Positions 43,406 to 55,523 of a stretch of 64,000 nt of DNA are shown in pieces. The first letter of the stretch is position 1. Each line of letters starts with the position of its first letter. The DNA is from Bimuria novae-zelandiae CBS 107.79 (lineage: Eukaryota > Ascomycota > Dothideomycetes > Pleosporales > Didymosphaeriaceae). Both the position numbers and the translations under genes were made by a program. The notes beneath the pieces were generated by a model. It saw only the letters and a list, made by a program, of their open reading frames with translations. It did no database searches and was not told where the DNA came from. Location: NCBI GenBank assembly GCA_010015655.1, contig ML976656.1, forward strand, positions 1,044,927 through 1,108,926, given 5' to 3'.

Positions 43406-45967
43406 ATGCCTAAACAGCCGCACGATCATACCACTGGTCCAGACTTTGCATTTCAAAGCACTGACCAACCTGACCAACCCTTCATCCACCAGTTCGGTGG
43501 AGCACAGGGAGGCCAGCATCCGTTCTCCGCGCAACAACGGCAGCGTTATGAGGTGCCCCAAGGTACAAATGGTCCAGTTGCGCCGACCCAAGGCTCTGCA
43601 CTGGATCGCTCACTGACATACTCGGAATTTGGCGCCCAACACAACTCCGCGCCGCATTCAGGAGCCTCGGCGCAGTTCCACGGTGGCTACGGCTTCAGTG
43701 CCAGTGCGCCATTGGCATGGGACTGGGGACCAATTGACTTAGCCGACTATCTACCTCAGTACGAACCTCAAGGCGAGCTTGTGCAAGAGCTCCAAACCCA
43801 GCAGGCGCCTACGAGCGACTTCAACATCCCGCTCCCAGTTGCGAATAGCGACGCCGTCTACCCGTCGCCGCAACAGGTCCCGCGATCGCAGCCCGCTGTG
43901 ATGCAGAGCCCACTGTCACCGCCTCGACGCCCACTGCCGCGGCTGTCTGTGCAGACGGGCATGAAGAGAAAGTCAGATGGTGAGCAAGGTCCGATCGCGC
44001 AGTCTGCCGAGAAGCCTTCTAAACGGCAAGCCCAATCGCGAGCCTCGTCAGTAACATCCTCGGCGTCTCCAGTCGCAACAGCTGCCACTGCGCCAAACTC
44101 ACGAGCACCCGCGTTTCTGACCGCGTCCATGACCGCACCGGCGGCGCTTGAAAGCCCATCTCAGTCGAACAACGAGCCACCGAAACAGAAAGAACCCAGC
44201 AAGGGTACTGGGCCGCAAGGGCGCGTCATCGACGTCTCTACACCCAGACGGATAGCGGAATCGCATCGTGGTTCCGACATATTGCCGTCGGGCAAGGTCT
44301 TTCCCATACAGATCGGCTCGGAGCTGTTCAGGCTCTCCGGGGCCTCTATATCCTCAGATGGTGAGCAACATGCCCATCACCCTATCACAGCCGAGCACAA
44401 GCTAACTGTGCAAGAGCGCCCTCATATTTCTCCCATTTCTTTGGGGAGCAGATCCACAGCAATCAGGGTCGCGCTGGTGACATAAGGACCTTGTACATTG
44501 ATCGCGACCCCGATACTTTTCGCGAGATTGCGCTGCATCTGCAAGGGTACCATATCACGCCCCGCGACGGCGAGCACTACGTGCGATTGTTCGCTGATGC
44601 ACAGTTCTATTCATGTAAGCTTGGGATATTAATGGACTCCGCTCGCCGATGGAAGCTGACTCTACCCAGTGCCTCGCCTTACAAAGCAGCTGTTTAGCAC
44701 CGACATCTTCGTTCGAATCGGCGGCGTTCCGTTCCAGATTCCACGTGATCTGTTCTCATCTCCTGGTGACAGTCCTAATTACTTCTCCCTTGGTTTTACG
44801 CAGTTCTTTTCGACGCCTACGGATACTTTCCCCGGGCTCGATCGAAGTGCGCTACTACGACCACCGTCCATCTCGCCGCCGTCGGTGCCAAATCGCAGTG
44901 GAGAGACGTTTCGCGAGCTAGTCAAGATTTTGCAAGGGTATCCAGTGGACATTCGCAACGAAGCACATAGAGCGCAGCTTTTGAGAGATGCACGCTACTT
45001 CCATCTGAGAGGCTTGGAGCAGCGGCTTATACCCTGCGAAATATCGTACAATATTCGGATGGGCCAATCCGAGATCTTAATTAGACTGGACGATATCCGG
45101 CAGTCTGGTATCTCGTTCACTCCAGATGCACCAGCAAGCAATCCAGGTTCTGACGCAGCATCGCAGCTCGGTGTATCACCCGCTCCCTCAAGCAAGCCCA
45201 CCAGCCCAAGCCCTTCGCAGAGCAGCTCCCAATTCAGAGCTGGCACAGTCTCGTACGCACGCCCCTACACTGACGACCACGCCAGCACAAACATCCTCAT
45301 CCTCGAACTATCCTCCGCCGAATCAACTATCCTGCACCTTCCTGTCGACCCTCCAAAGCCTACGTCTCTCTCCAAACCGCTCACACTGGATATGCGCGCC
45401 ACCTTCCACGGTAGCACGCTCGCCCGCATCACGTCGCTGTTCTCCGTCATCGCGTCCAAGATGGGCCTACCCGCGACGCAACCCCTCGGCCTCATGATGC
45501 AGCAGACCGGCGGCGGCGTCGCAGCTCAGCCCGTCTCGCCCGCCAACTCGGGTGTGAGCGAGCGTCGCGTGCGGGTCCGCTTGGACACAAACTGCCATCT
45601 AGAAGTCGACAATGCGCCTGCGGAACTGGACGTTGACTCTGCGACCGGTCGCATTGGCATCCGTCGCGCGGGTAGCGAGCAGGCCCGCAAGCGCGTTAAA
45701 GTTTCTGATAACCCTGGGTGGCACGATCGCGACGCTGAGAGTGATGCTAGTGAGTGGATCTGGGGTGGTGCACGGGAGAGCGAGGTCGTCATCAAGGATG
45801 GAGAGGAGGTGGAAGAGAGTATTGTGGTCAAGCGCGCGCATTGGCGGATACGGGTGGAGAATGTGGAGGGCGAGGCGAGGATGGTGGTTGTGCTGTGTGG
45901 GGTGCGGGTGGAGGGATATAGTGGGGAGAGAGGCCGGAATCGAGGGAGGGGCTTTCTGGGGAGCTAG
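43406..45967 (+). CDS. Protein with two BTB/POZ-like domains
   Basis: Exons 43406-44360, 44417-44614 and 44670-45967 give 816 aa. Residues 1 to about 290 are low-complexity (Gln, Pro, Ser, Ala) with a basic patch GMKRKSDG that may be a nuclear signal. Two tandem BTB (T1-type) folds follow: FPIQIGSELFRLSGASISSD through SYFSHFFGEQ and RTLYIDRDPDTFREIALHLQ, then DIFVRIGGVPFQIPRDLFSS through SGETFRELVKILQGYPVDI. The C-terminal third is Ser/Pro-rich, then an unnamed domain. BTB domains pair proteins and often bring substrates to Cullin-3 ligases; no other domain points to the role. Intron 1 uses the second AG of CAAGAG (44416); only this keeps the BTB frame. Intron 2 is 55 nt. Confidence 0.86.
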
Positions 45968-46296
45968 ATCTAGATATTTGTGCGCTATCGCAAGAGCGTA
46001 TTAAATCTTCTTTCAGTGCGTGCGCGATTCGAGTCTCACTTGTTACCTCGTTCAGATGCACCTTTCCACAGCGAACATGCCTTGCTCTGCTGCTTCTCTA
46101 CCGAGGCCTATCGTCCACATACGTTCTCTTTTAACTACGTATATGAAAATATTTATCAAGGGAAACGCAGCCCGGTCCGCTCCTAGCAAACCAACATTTC
46201 ACCTCAACCTGTTATATACATCAACCCACTCCCTCCACCTGAAAAAAAAAACCCCCCTATGCGCACAATCCCGCCCATGTCCCCAAGTCTCAACAC
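45968..46296. other. Short convergent spacer
   Basis: No gene; an A-rich run followed by C6 at about 46242-46258. Confidence 0.4.
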
Positions 46297-46419
46297 CTAC
46301 ATGACACAACAGTGCGGCTTCTTCGCCACCGCGACCGCCATGTCATCGATGCCATCGACCCAGCCGTCGCTGTCGCCGCGGTCGGGTCCTGTTACCACGT
46401 TCACGCCGCGGGCGTTGAG

Positions 46420-46455
<36 letters not shown>

Positions 46456-46650
46456 CGTCTATTACCATGTTAGTGAATCTTATACATTCGTAGGAGAAGG
46501 AGGGAAAAGGTGGTTTAGAGGGGAGGAAGGGGGGATACCATCAGAGTTAGGCACCGGCACCTCGACGGTAGCGATGTCGCTGTTTGCTAATGGTGTGGGC
46601 GCCGCCCAGGCGAGGGCGGCGAAGAGAGTGAGGATGTCGGGCGTCTTCAT
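46297..46650 (-). CDS. Small protein with signal-like start and CaaX-like end
   Basis: From ATG 46650 the minus frame reads MKTPDILTLFAALAWAAPTP, a signal-peptide-like start, then acidic/polar residues to about residue 37. A GTATCC donor (46538) and an acceptor after a CTAAC branch site (46459) define an 80-nt intron. Exon 2 holds a 32-C tract (polyproline if translated), then VNVVTGPDRGDSDGWVDGID and ends HCCVM with a TAG at 46297. CCVM is a CaaX prenylation motif by form. With 32 C the frame is one base off for this donor; 31 or 34 C, or a weak in-phase donor (GTGCCG), would restore it. About 90 aa. I do not recognise the family; a lipidated peptide precursor is only a guess. Confidence 0.42.
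46424..46455. repeat. 32-bp G homopolymer
   Basis: Uninterrupted G32 on plus (C32 in the sense of the small minus-strand gene), inside its predicted second exon. Its length is likely to vary between isolates and between reads. Confidence 0.95.
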
Positions 46651-47381
46651 TTTTTATATAGCGAGCGTGTCTGAGATGTGCTGCGCGGTTGTCTTGTTGA
46701 GGGTTGGTCGGCTTGGGGATGGAGTGAGTTATGGCGCAGGGAGCGATACTTCTGTGGGTTCTGCGGTCCCGTGGTGGGTACAGCACCAGGCCAATTGCTT
46801 CTAGAAACGAGTGTTATGATTGTATCGCGTGGTGCTCTTTGTTGAGGAGGAAGTGGTGGGGGACGGCGTTAGTATTGTTCGCTTGTAGTTGGTGAGGGAG
46901 GTGGACGGCCCGCTTTGTTGGAGTGACGACGGACGACGCTTCGTATTGTCGCTACCCGGAATCATCTGGTAAAAACGAGAATTGACGAGGAGACAACGTA
47001 TTGTCTTTAGTATTGTCCTTGTTGTGTTGTGCAGGTCATGAGCTGCGGACCATCGGGAGGTTTCAGAGTTGTGTTGGAACGGGTGGATTCCGTGGCCTAG
47101 AGGGGTAGTTTGATGACGCTATGAACTGCCGATCGAAAGCCTTCGAAATATTGGGCTAGAGGTGTGACAAAAGAGGGAATGACTGTGCCTTACAGCAACT
47201 GCATCGTAGATGACTTGGGCGCCCATGTGAACTGCTTTGGACCTTCAAACTTAGCAAAGTTGCAAAGTAAGAGCTGGCATACGTACATTTCATGTCAATA
47301 AATTACGCACGATCATGGGATTGGATATAAAAACTACGGTATGACCTGACCTGTGAAATCCAGTCCAGGGCCTTCAACCAC
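46651..47381. other. Intergenic region
   Basis: Upstream of the small CaaX-type gene, which has TATATAAA directly before its ATG, and downstream of the NLR gene. Repeated GTATTGT(C/T) words near 46872-47025; no gene. Confidence 0.45.
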
Positions 47382-50300
47382 CTATTCACTGTTATCAGTA
47401 TCACCAGCCCACCTACTCAACCTTCTCCCCCCAAACTTGTGCCTTTTCAACTCGGCATCAGTGCCTTCGCTTTCACTGTGCGACGGCCACTCCCCGTCCG
47501 AATCATTCCATCCTCTCTCCTTTCTCTTCTCAATCATAGCGCAGTCACATTCTCTCAATGGCTCCTCTTTCTGCGGGTCAGCACCATTGCGCAGCAGCAG
47601 CTCGCGCACCTCACCCCTAGCCCATGTCAACGCAGTTCCAACGCTGATATAGCCCTTCCATTGCTCAGGCTCTTCCTCTGAATCCGAAGAATCTGGCTCC
47701 CCATGGTGTCTTGCCCTACGTCGCTGATCGCGCTTAGACGGTAGACGACCATGTGCGTGATGTATCAGGGGGGCGTTTGGATTTGCGCCATATTTTAGCA
47801 GAAGCTCCACCACTATGTGATGCCCGCGTTCCGCAGCAACTGCCATGGCCGTTACAGGTGCATCGCAGCGGTGAAACGTCCAGCTGCTTCGCTCAATGAA
47901 AGAAGAGCATTGTCGCTCCTCTAGAAGCCCAATGTTAGTTTGTGCGTTAGGATCCGCCCCATCAGCCAGAAGCATCTCGACGACTTCGCTGTCACCCCTC
48001 CGTGCGGCAGTCATGAGGGGCGTGCAGCCATCGGATGATGGTATGTTGGGATCTGCCCCGTATTGAAGAAGTACGCGAACGATATCTGAGCTGTACGCGC
48101 AGGCCAGGGGAGTGATACCTTCTAACGTTTTCGCGTTCACGAGTGCGCCTCGCTTGAGTAGGAGTTCAACGAGCGCTCTCCGGCGAACTTGGGATTCTTG
48201 GGTCTTGTCGATGATGACATGAAACAGCGGGTCGTCGAATTTTATGCTTGCAAGTATGTGCTCAGGCACCTTGTCGTACGGCAACAGCTTGTCTCCCGTA
48301 CAGTCATTGTACGTCTGAGACTTTGGCAACTCATACTCTGACTGCTTATTGTTAGCGAATGAACATCTCCAGAATATAAAGCAACAGTGGAGGCCTACAT
48401 CGGTGGTCTCATCTTTGAACCTGTTCGTGTGAGATGATGACTTCTCCCAAGTCTTTATTTGCAATCTGTACAGTTTCTCCGCCTTAGATTCTTTGTCAAT
48501 TCTGTATTCAGGATTGCCGACGGCGCGGAATGTGCAGCCTGAGTACGCCCCATTATTGAGTGACATGCCATGGGATCCGAATTGCTTGTCGTTGGCACCT
48601 ACTGCGAGATGAAGTGCTGTTATTCCGCACTTTTTCAGTCTGTATTTGTTGAATTTGGCCCTCCTGCGAGTAGGCGTTCTGTATACAATGTCGGCGCCAT
48701 AAGCTAAGAGTACCGCAGCGGTAGCATAGGCTTTATGTTTTATGGCGATCAGAAGAGGCTTCCAATGCAGATCTTCAAGGTCCATCGATTCACTTCCGCT
48801 CCCTTTGGCAAGCTGGTTGTTTTTGGAAAGTCCATGCTTATTGGGATCTGCACCTGTAGTGAGAATTGCCCAGCATAATTTTGTGTTCCCAAGGCGAACA
48901 GCTGCCGACAACGGGACTTTGATGCGAGATATCTCTTGTAATAGCGCATCATTATCCGAGAACGCTCCAATGCTTATTAGTACTTCAAAGCTCTTATTGA
49001 ATCGATTGGAGCCGGGATAGAGGCTACCCATGTCGATAGCAAACAATTGGCGCGCCCAGAATTGTAGAGCTGTGTGCCCGGAGTTATCCTCCGCTTGAAC
49101 GTTGGCGCCGGTATCTAAGAGATGCCGCAATACCGATGACGAGCGGCCGCTGAACTCTCCACAGAAGAAATGCATCATCGCCGTTCGCCCCCAGCGGTCT
49201 TTTTGATCGACCTTGGCACCTTCTTCCAACAGGACTTTGGTAGCTATTGGAGAATTGCGTGATGCGATCATGAGTGGATATTTCCCAGTGGCATCTATCT
49301 GGTCGAGAGGAGATCGCATAGACTTCGCTCGGCACAAAGCCTTGAGGGTTGAGTTAATGCGAGATTTTCGACGACGCTGCTTTGCTTGCGCGGAGTAGCT
49401 AGCATAGGGATTAGGCGAATGGAAACTATCGACCTTCCTCAATATATCATCCGGTCCATAGAGAAACCAGTGCAAAGCTGTGCGCTCGTCAGAAGTCTGT
49501 ATCGCAGGGTCTGCACCCAAGTTGATCAGCGTGCCGACAACATCGTGTTCCCACAGAGATGACGCGATTTGCAAAGCAGTCCTTCGATCTTTCCACAGAG
49601 GGACATCGATTAAAGCACCGGCGTCGACAAGACGGTGGCAAAACGACGGTTCGATGAAAAAGCCAGCCTCCCATAGTTGCTGCGCGTAATCTTTCGGACG
49701 GTCTGAGCTTTCCATCCACTCTGACAGAAGGTCGAATACTTCGCGACTGGGATTGTCCGCAATGCCTCTTACTATGGCGGCGAAAGCCGGCGAGCAGGGC
49801 GCAGCCCAGCCGCTTGCCCGGTCATTTCTTAGTTGTTCTCCAGTACGGCTGCACCATCCAGTCCCAACTGTTCTTCGATACATGATGTGTTCAGGAACTT
49901 CATGGAGCCAAGAAATGCTCTCAACTTCGGACAAGGTGCTTTTCAAAGCATTTGGCGTGCCCTCGCTAATATACGTCCATATCATGGTGGAGAGGGGCAC
50001 ATCAGCGGAGAGGAACTTGCCACGATCTGATTGTCCGTGTTCAATGCACTGGGCGGCTCGTACAGCGCTTGTGTATTGAGGTTCGCCGTAGGCCAGGTGG
50101 TATCTGTCCATGAATTCATAGCCATCGCTAGCTGTCCATACTGGGTCCCTGTCGGAAATACTACTTCTTCGTTAGCAAGAATTCGCTTAGTTATTTGGGT
50201 CCTCGCATAAAACTGAAGGTCGGCCATAGGGATCAGCAGTGTGTTACCCCAGGATGTGTAATACAATGGCCAGCCTTCAGCTTTACGTGGTAATGGCCCC

Positions 50301-52254
50301 ACTTACCCAGCTTCTGTGAGGGGAAGAGACGGATCATCGAGCAGATTGCGTATCTTGTGATCCATCTTAAATAGTTTCCCCAAGCACGATTCTCGGAGGA
50401 CCTTCCCATACACGCTGGATAGCCGATGTTTCTTGTAGTCTTCGTCCCAGATGGTTGAAATGAGGGACTCCGGCCTCATGGTGCTTGTACATATGTAGTC
50501 CGCCAATATGAGGAACCAGACCCAGAATGAGGTCTTGCTGACATCCAAGACTGCAGAATAGCGCTGAGAACACATTGCAGCCAAAGCATCGTCGCCGCCA
50601 AGCGTAGCATGCTCGTACCAGTTAAATGCAGCATACTGCAGGACGGGTTTGTCTTTCACAAAACCTTTGATGTCATCATGAAAACCGTTTCCGGCATTGA
50701 GGGTGTCAAACCTATTGAAGTTAGCATCTCCCTCATATTCCAATTGATAAACAAGTTCGCGACACTCACGCTCCCAGAATCCATGATCGCGGTGTCTCGA
50801 ATTTAAACAAGTCCAAGCACACGGTAAGCATGACAACGTTTGCATCAGCCTCAGTAATGATACCCTTCCAAGATTGCTGTCTTGCCCTATCCCAGAGAGA
50901 ATAACTTTCAGGCTCTGACGGCATGGGACAGGTGCCATACGAGGTGCCAATAATCATACCTGGCTTTGCCATGAGGTATTCGCGCGCGGTCTGGTGGAAC
51001 AGATGAACAGAACTTCTCACAAAAGTGATGAACAGCCCAAATCGTGCTCGGATGAGCTGCTTGAATTCTTCATCGTCAGTTGGTATATTCAACTCCTCAT
51101 AGGAATGTGGATCTTCTGCTTCGCTGTTCGTTGGTCTCGTCAAGGCATATAAGACCTTGAGCTCGGGTATCTTGAGTGTCTTACGAGCGGCCAAAATGAC
51201 ACAAAATAGCCTACGCGCATGTTCTCTGTCAGGGCTTCTGTTGAGCATGGCGTCAAACTGATCACCGAGAAATTGCGGTATGTCGGTGAGGATCTTGCGG
51301 ACGATGTGCTCCTCAGCGCCCTTCTGCATCAGCTGGTGCGAGTCGAGGAGCTCGAAAGCCATCCGAACAGCAAGAAACGACCTGGTCTGAAGGTTTTGGC
51401 TTGAAATATTCTCGATGAGCATGTCCAATGTGCATTTTGAGAGCTCATGCTTTTTAGCTAGCTCTTCGGCTTTGAAACGTATGACAGTCTGGATGTCTGT
51501 TTGAACTTTGGCGATTTCGCCGGCTAGGTGCCGAATGACGTCGGAAGATGCCAGGTCGGCATATGGGTGGTCCTTGTCCTGGTAGGGTCGAGAAGTCACT
51601 ACGAATTTCAACTTCGTGGATGTCGTTTTTGGTCCCCTCTGCGATGCGGCCACCAGATCGGACACCAATTCTCGTCTGCCTGCTGGTGCGCATTCATCCA
51701 CCGCATCCAACACGCATACTACACGCCGATGTGCTTCGGCGGCGCTCGTGAGGAGGATGTTCCACATTTCTTTGCTCTGATACCGTATCCCATGCCCGTA
51801 ACGCTTGTACGACTCTTTGGCATGTTTAATGAAACCACGCTCCTGGATGAGCAGCTGATAGATGATAGAGCTTAGAGCATCTTCATAGCTACGGAGTTGG
51901 TCATCGTCATCTTTGAAGAAGAAGTATGCGACAAGAGGCCGATCATCAGATTCCTGGAGGCTATCGATAAAAGTTCTCATGAGTGTGGACTTGCCACCTG
52001 CGTTCAATCAGCTTATGAGCAACATGCGGGTCTTGCACTATTTACATACCACCTGCTTCGGCAGTCACAAACAACAACTGCAAGCCATTCGCTTCTTGAA
52101 ATGCTTCATACTCAGGGTGGTGAAAGAACCACTGTCCAGTCGCAGGCGCGCACTTGGCATTTCTGTCCTTTTGAAACACATGGTTGGTGTCGATCTTGAA
52201 CGCGTTCACGCAGTCGTTGTCTGCGGCGTCCTCGCTAGCTTTACTGGCAGCCAT
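47382..52254 (-). CDS. NACHT-ankyrin NLR-type protein
   Basis: Five minus-strand exons (52050-52254, 50770-51997, 50307-50711, 48399-50160, 47382-48341) join in frame to 1519 aa. Residues 40-75: TGQWFFHHPEYEAF and the P-loop AEAGGGKST (Lys71). Walker-B-like VVCVLDAVDECA lies near 165 and the sensor-like KLKFVVTSRPY near 205, as in fungal NACHT proteins. From about 690 come ankyrin repeats, in two groups separated by a degenerate part (TALQIASSLWEHDVVGTLIN; GCTPLMTAARRGDSEVVEML; VAAERGHHIVVELLLKYGAN). Such STAND proteins oligomerise on ligand binding and act in non-self recognition and regulated cell death. Only about 40 residues precede the NACHT, so no effector domain is present. Intron 3 (50161-50306, 146 nt) carries the dispersed hairpin repeat; the 48342-48398 intron is in-frame and less sure. 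Confidence 0.88.
50161..50306 (-). repeat. Long NLR intron with introner-like hairpin
   Basis: 146-nt intron (GTAAGT..GCTAACGAAGAAGTAG). Arms at 50210-50229 and 50266-50284 pair over about 18 bp with two G-U or mismatched positions. The loop holds the repeat core GTGTTACCCCAGGATG (50241-50256). The core matches the OGFr intron and three intergenic copies. Confidence 0.62.
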
Positions 52255-52916
52255 CTCAGGTGTGCGCTTTTTGGGAGCCCCAGGAAAGCTGGGTGGAGTC
52301 AACTAGAAAAGAAGTAACTGCAAATTCTGCAGAGTAGTAAATGCAAGAGAAGTTGTAACTGCGCGGGTAAAACTTGCAACTCAGCTCTTGTGCGGGATGG
52401 CTTAGGTCAGCGCCAGGATCAGCCCCCAGGCAGCAGTGCAGGATAAAGTGTAACAATCTGTTTCGTACGCAAATTGCACAATGGCTATTGTGCAATCCTG
52501 CATTGCATGGTTCTAACATAAACTTCTCAAGGAGCGCACCTGCATTCTAAAGTTCCCAAAGTTTCATTAGAAGCTGGACTCGAAGTGTTGTAATCGTAGC
52601 TTGGGCCATAGGTATAGCTTGGAAGGGCACCATGGGCACTCAATGATATTGGACGCATCCGGTATTGATGGCATCCATTTTGGCAGAACAAGGACAAGTA
52701 TTGTCACCTTGATGGTCTGCTTTGGAGGGATTCGATGCGGGAGATTCGCTCACACTCTGCCAATGTGACTAAGACCGATTAGGCTTAGAACATACTTGAT
52801 GGGCAGGCAATCTAGAGCTGAACAGCCACTTCTTACCACTACACGAAAACACCTTGATGCCCGTCCCCGTTTGAGATGATGCACATAGCTAAATCATCTC
52901 GCCAACGTGCGCACTC
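52255..52916. other. NLR promoter and OPT terminator region
   Basis: Both neighbours read on minus. It contains the perfect inverted repeat at 52473-52496 and no gene. Confidence 0.45.
52473..52496. promoter_or_regulatory. Perfect 10-bp inverted repeat upstream of the NLR gene
   Basis: ATTGCACAAT, four bases, ATTGTGCAAT, about 220 bp before the NLR start. A candidate dimer binding site; ATTGTGCAAT resembles a bZIP-type palindrome by shape only. Confidence 0.35.
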
Positions 52917-55523
52917 CTACTCCAGCGCAAAGCACCTCTCGACACTGACCTCATTATTACCCCACCACTTCGGCATCTCTATAACCTTTCCACTGCTGAA
53001 GATGATGAAGATGAGCAGCATCGCAATGTTGAACCCCGCATCAAACGCCGCCGCAACGAGGTAGTTGTAGCGCTTCCAAGTCTCGAAGCGACGTCGGTAG
53101 AACCAAAACATACAGATGTAGCCGACGATGAAGCGCGAGATGTACCCAGTGGATAGATTGCCGTAGAATTGGGAGACCCCGGTGCCGAAAATGGTTACAT
53201 CTGATGCATCTCATTAGCATGGACTTGCAGCATTGGTTACTGCCAAGAATATACTCACTCCAGAGATGGAACTTGAGCCTGGACTTCGGAAACGCTTTGT
53301 GCAGTGCGAATAGCACGAATGGAGCCACAGCACCGTATAAAAAGGCATACGGCAGTGGCTTGTACATGTGTTGTTGAAACAAGCGCTTTGGCCCGACTAG
53401 AACATACTGAACGCCCATCGTCTGGTAACCCGCGAGGCTCTGGCCAGTCCACTGGTTCAACGGGTCGATTTTTTCGCCGAGGATGTATTCGCGCTTTGCC
53501 TTTAGCACCCACTGGATGATGCCGTAGTTGATCGGAACGCCTAACAACTCGCCGAAAATCTGGCTAAAAAATATTGCCCGCGGTGGCACGTGCATGTAAT
53601 GCCCGATCTTCTGGTCTTGGAGCATGTACTGAGCGCGGTACCAGATGTCGCCGGCGATGGAGCCATAGGCGGTAGCTCCAGCAGGATGCTTATGTCCGTT
53701 GGTTGCGTGGACCATATAGCCGTAAAGGAGCTCATTGAAGCTGCCGATGGGCACCTGAAAGCTGGAGAAGGAATAGAGCCAAGCGAAAGGGATTATCATG
53801 ACACCAGATGTGAAAATTGCAACGAAGAAGGTCCAGATCGGGATGAAGAAGTATCCGCACCCGAGGATCGTGATGATAGTCACGAAGGACGCAATAAACA
53901 AAGCGACGTACCACCAGAGTGGGACTTCATCGTACGAACGCATGATCATGTTGAGCCGGTCGACGTAGAAATCGTTCACTTGATTTTTACCTCGGTCCTT
54001 AGCTCGCGCCCGAAGCTTCTGAACCGTCTCTTTGATCTTCGGGTACCCGAAGAGCGCCATCCATGTCAACGCACTGATGTAGGAAGAATAATCGAAGAAC
54101 ATACCCCACAATTGCTGAGTTCCGAGGTAGATTGGTCCGAGCTCCTGGTATGCCGTCTCATTGAAGTTTAGATCCGACGTGATGAGGCTGGCAACGGGAT
54201 AGCGCGTCCCGTTCTCCAGGAAAAGCCGGTTTGACATGAGTTGATCGTTCTTCCAGCTGCCGAGACTACCCCATTTGGCCGCAGGGATGAGAATCCAGCA
54301 GTTGAAGACGAAAGCTACAGTGAGTACTACGGTGGTCCAGAAGGGGACGATCATAGGGCTGATCAGCGACTGGTTACTGATATTGGCCCAGTCCAGCGTG
54401 AGATTCAGGAAGCCCATACCGCCGATTCCTGCGCCGATGAAATTCGCGACAGGATTTCGAGGGGCTACCCAGCACAAGAAAGAAAGCGAGGAAAGCATGG
54501 GAAAGGCGTACTCGGGCAGGAACTGCCACAAGGTCATGAATACGAAAGCACCGAAAAAGACATATTTTTGCTTCCGTGCGATCCAGGAGTCGCGGACTGA
54601 TTTGTGAAGGGTTTCGAAAACAGCAGTCTGCATCAGGGAGTACGGCCACCTAAAGGATCTTTAGATGGTGAACTTGATCGCTCTGCCAGAGCGTACTTAC
54701 ACGTAGATAGGGTCGTAGAGGAGAAACTGTCGAGCCAACGCAGCCATGGCATAGCCTATGTAAACTATCGCCCACATGAAGAAAATACAAGCTGCTGCTG
54801 GAATCTTGGTGTCATAGTAAACCTGGGCCAACGATATGCTAGCCCAGGCTGCATTCGAAGTTGCTCCCGAGGCTGCAGTAACGGTAACAAGTACATTTTC
54901 TGCAAGAATGAGTATGAATCAGAATGTGTCCAGACAGAATTGTACCTTTGGCGCTCCATGGGCCAGGATTCAAACTGAAAGAATACTTCGTGTATGGTAC
55001 TCGGATCGTCTTCCTGGGGAGAATATCGGCGAGCCAATTCCCGACGTAGTGCGAAGCTGGACCAGTGAGCCCACCACAAATCGACTCCTGCTGGGAAAGA
55101 TGTCTTACCGATCTGTACGAACAGCACGGGGTATGCTGAGGCAGTGGTTCTAAAGATTCCCATTTGGAAGAGAACCGCGCCTGGAGGGACGAAGATGAAG
55201 CATAGGAGAAAGTAACGGAATGTAATGGTGGGCGTATCAGGATCATCCTCGAGAGAGACAATGGACCGAACGATCTTGGGCAGATCTCGCAGGTCCTCGG
55301 GCAGATTAGCCTCGTCCTCGCCATCGAGAGCTCCGGTTTCTCTAGATATAGTAGCCTCGTGGCCTGGTTTCTCAGCATCGTGCGCCGGCATAGCTGATGG
55401 GATTTTCTCGTCGTCTGCTTGGTATACAGTGCTGTTGGTCTCGGTGGCGGGTATTCTTGTGCGAGGAGTTGCAACCTGGTCCTCCCGCGGGCGTCCTCTC
55501 AGACGGTTCAGGAGAGACGCCAT
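52917..55523 (-). CDS. Oligopeptide transporter, OPT family
   Basis: Five exons (55109-55523, 54946-55056, 54701-54899, 53259-54649, 52917-53200) join in frame to 799 aa, the usual OPT length. A polar cytosolic N-terminus with several acidic residues is followed by about 14-16 membrane segments. Family motifs include NPGPWSAKE, PYSLMQTAVFETLH, GYMVHATNGHKHPAGATAYG and FGTGVSQFYGNLSTGYI. The family imports small peptides or glutathione (or metal chelates) with protons through the plasma membrane. Introns are 46-58 nt. The start at 55523 is the first ATG of the frame and gives a normal N-terminus. Confidence 0.93.

Noticed and set aside
46259..46804. 181-codon plus frame with polyglycine
   Set aside because: Glycine run comes from the G32 tract; the minus strand offers a signal peptide, intron and better protein character. 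Kept as an alternative only.
53590..54171. 193-codon plus frame
   Set aside because: Antisense to the large OPT exon; polar shadow of a membrane protein.
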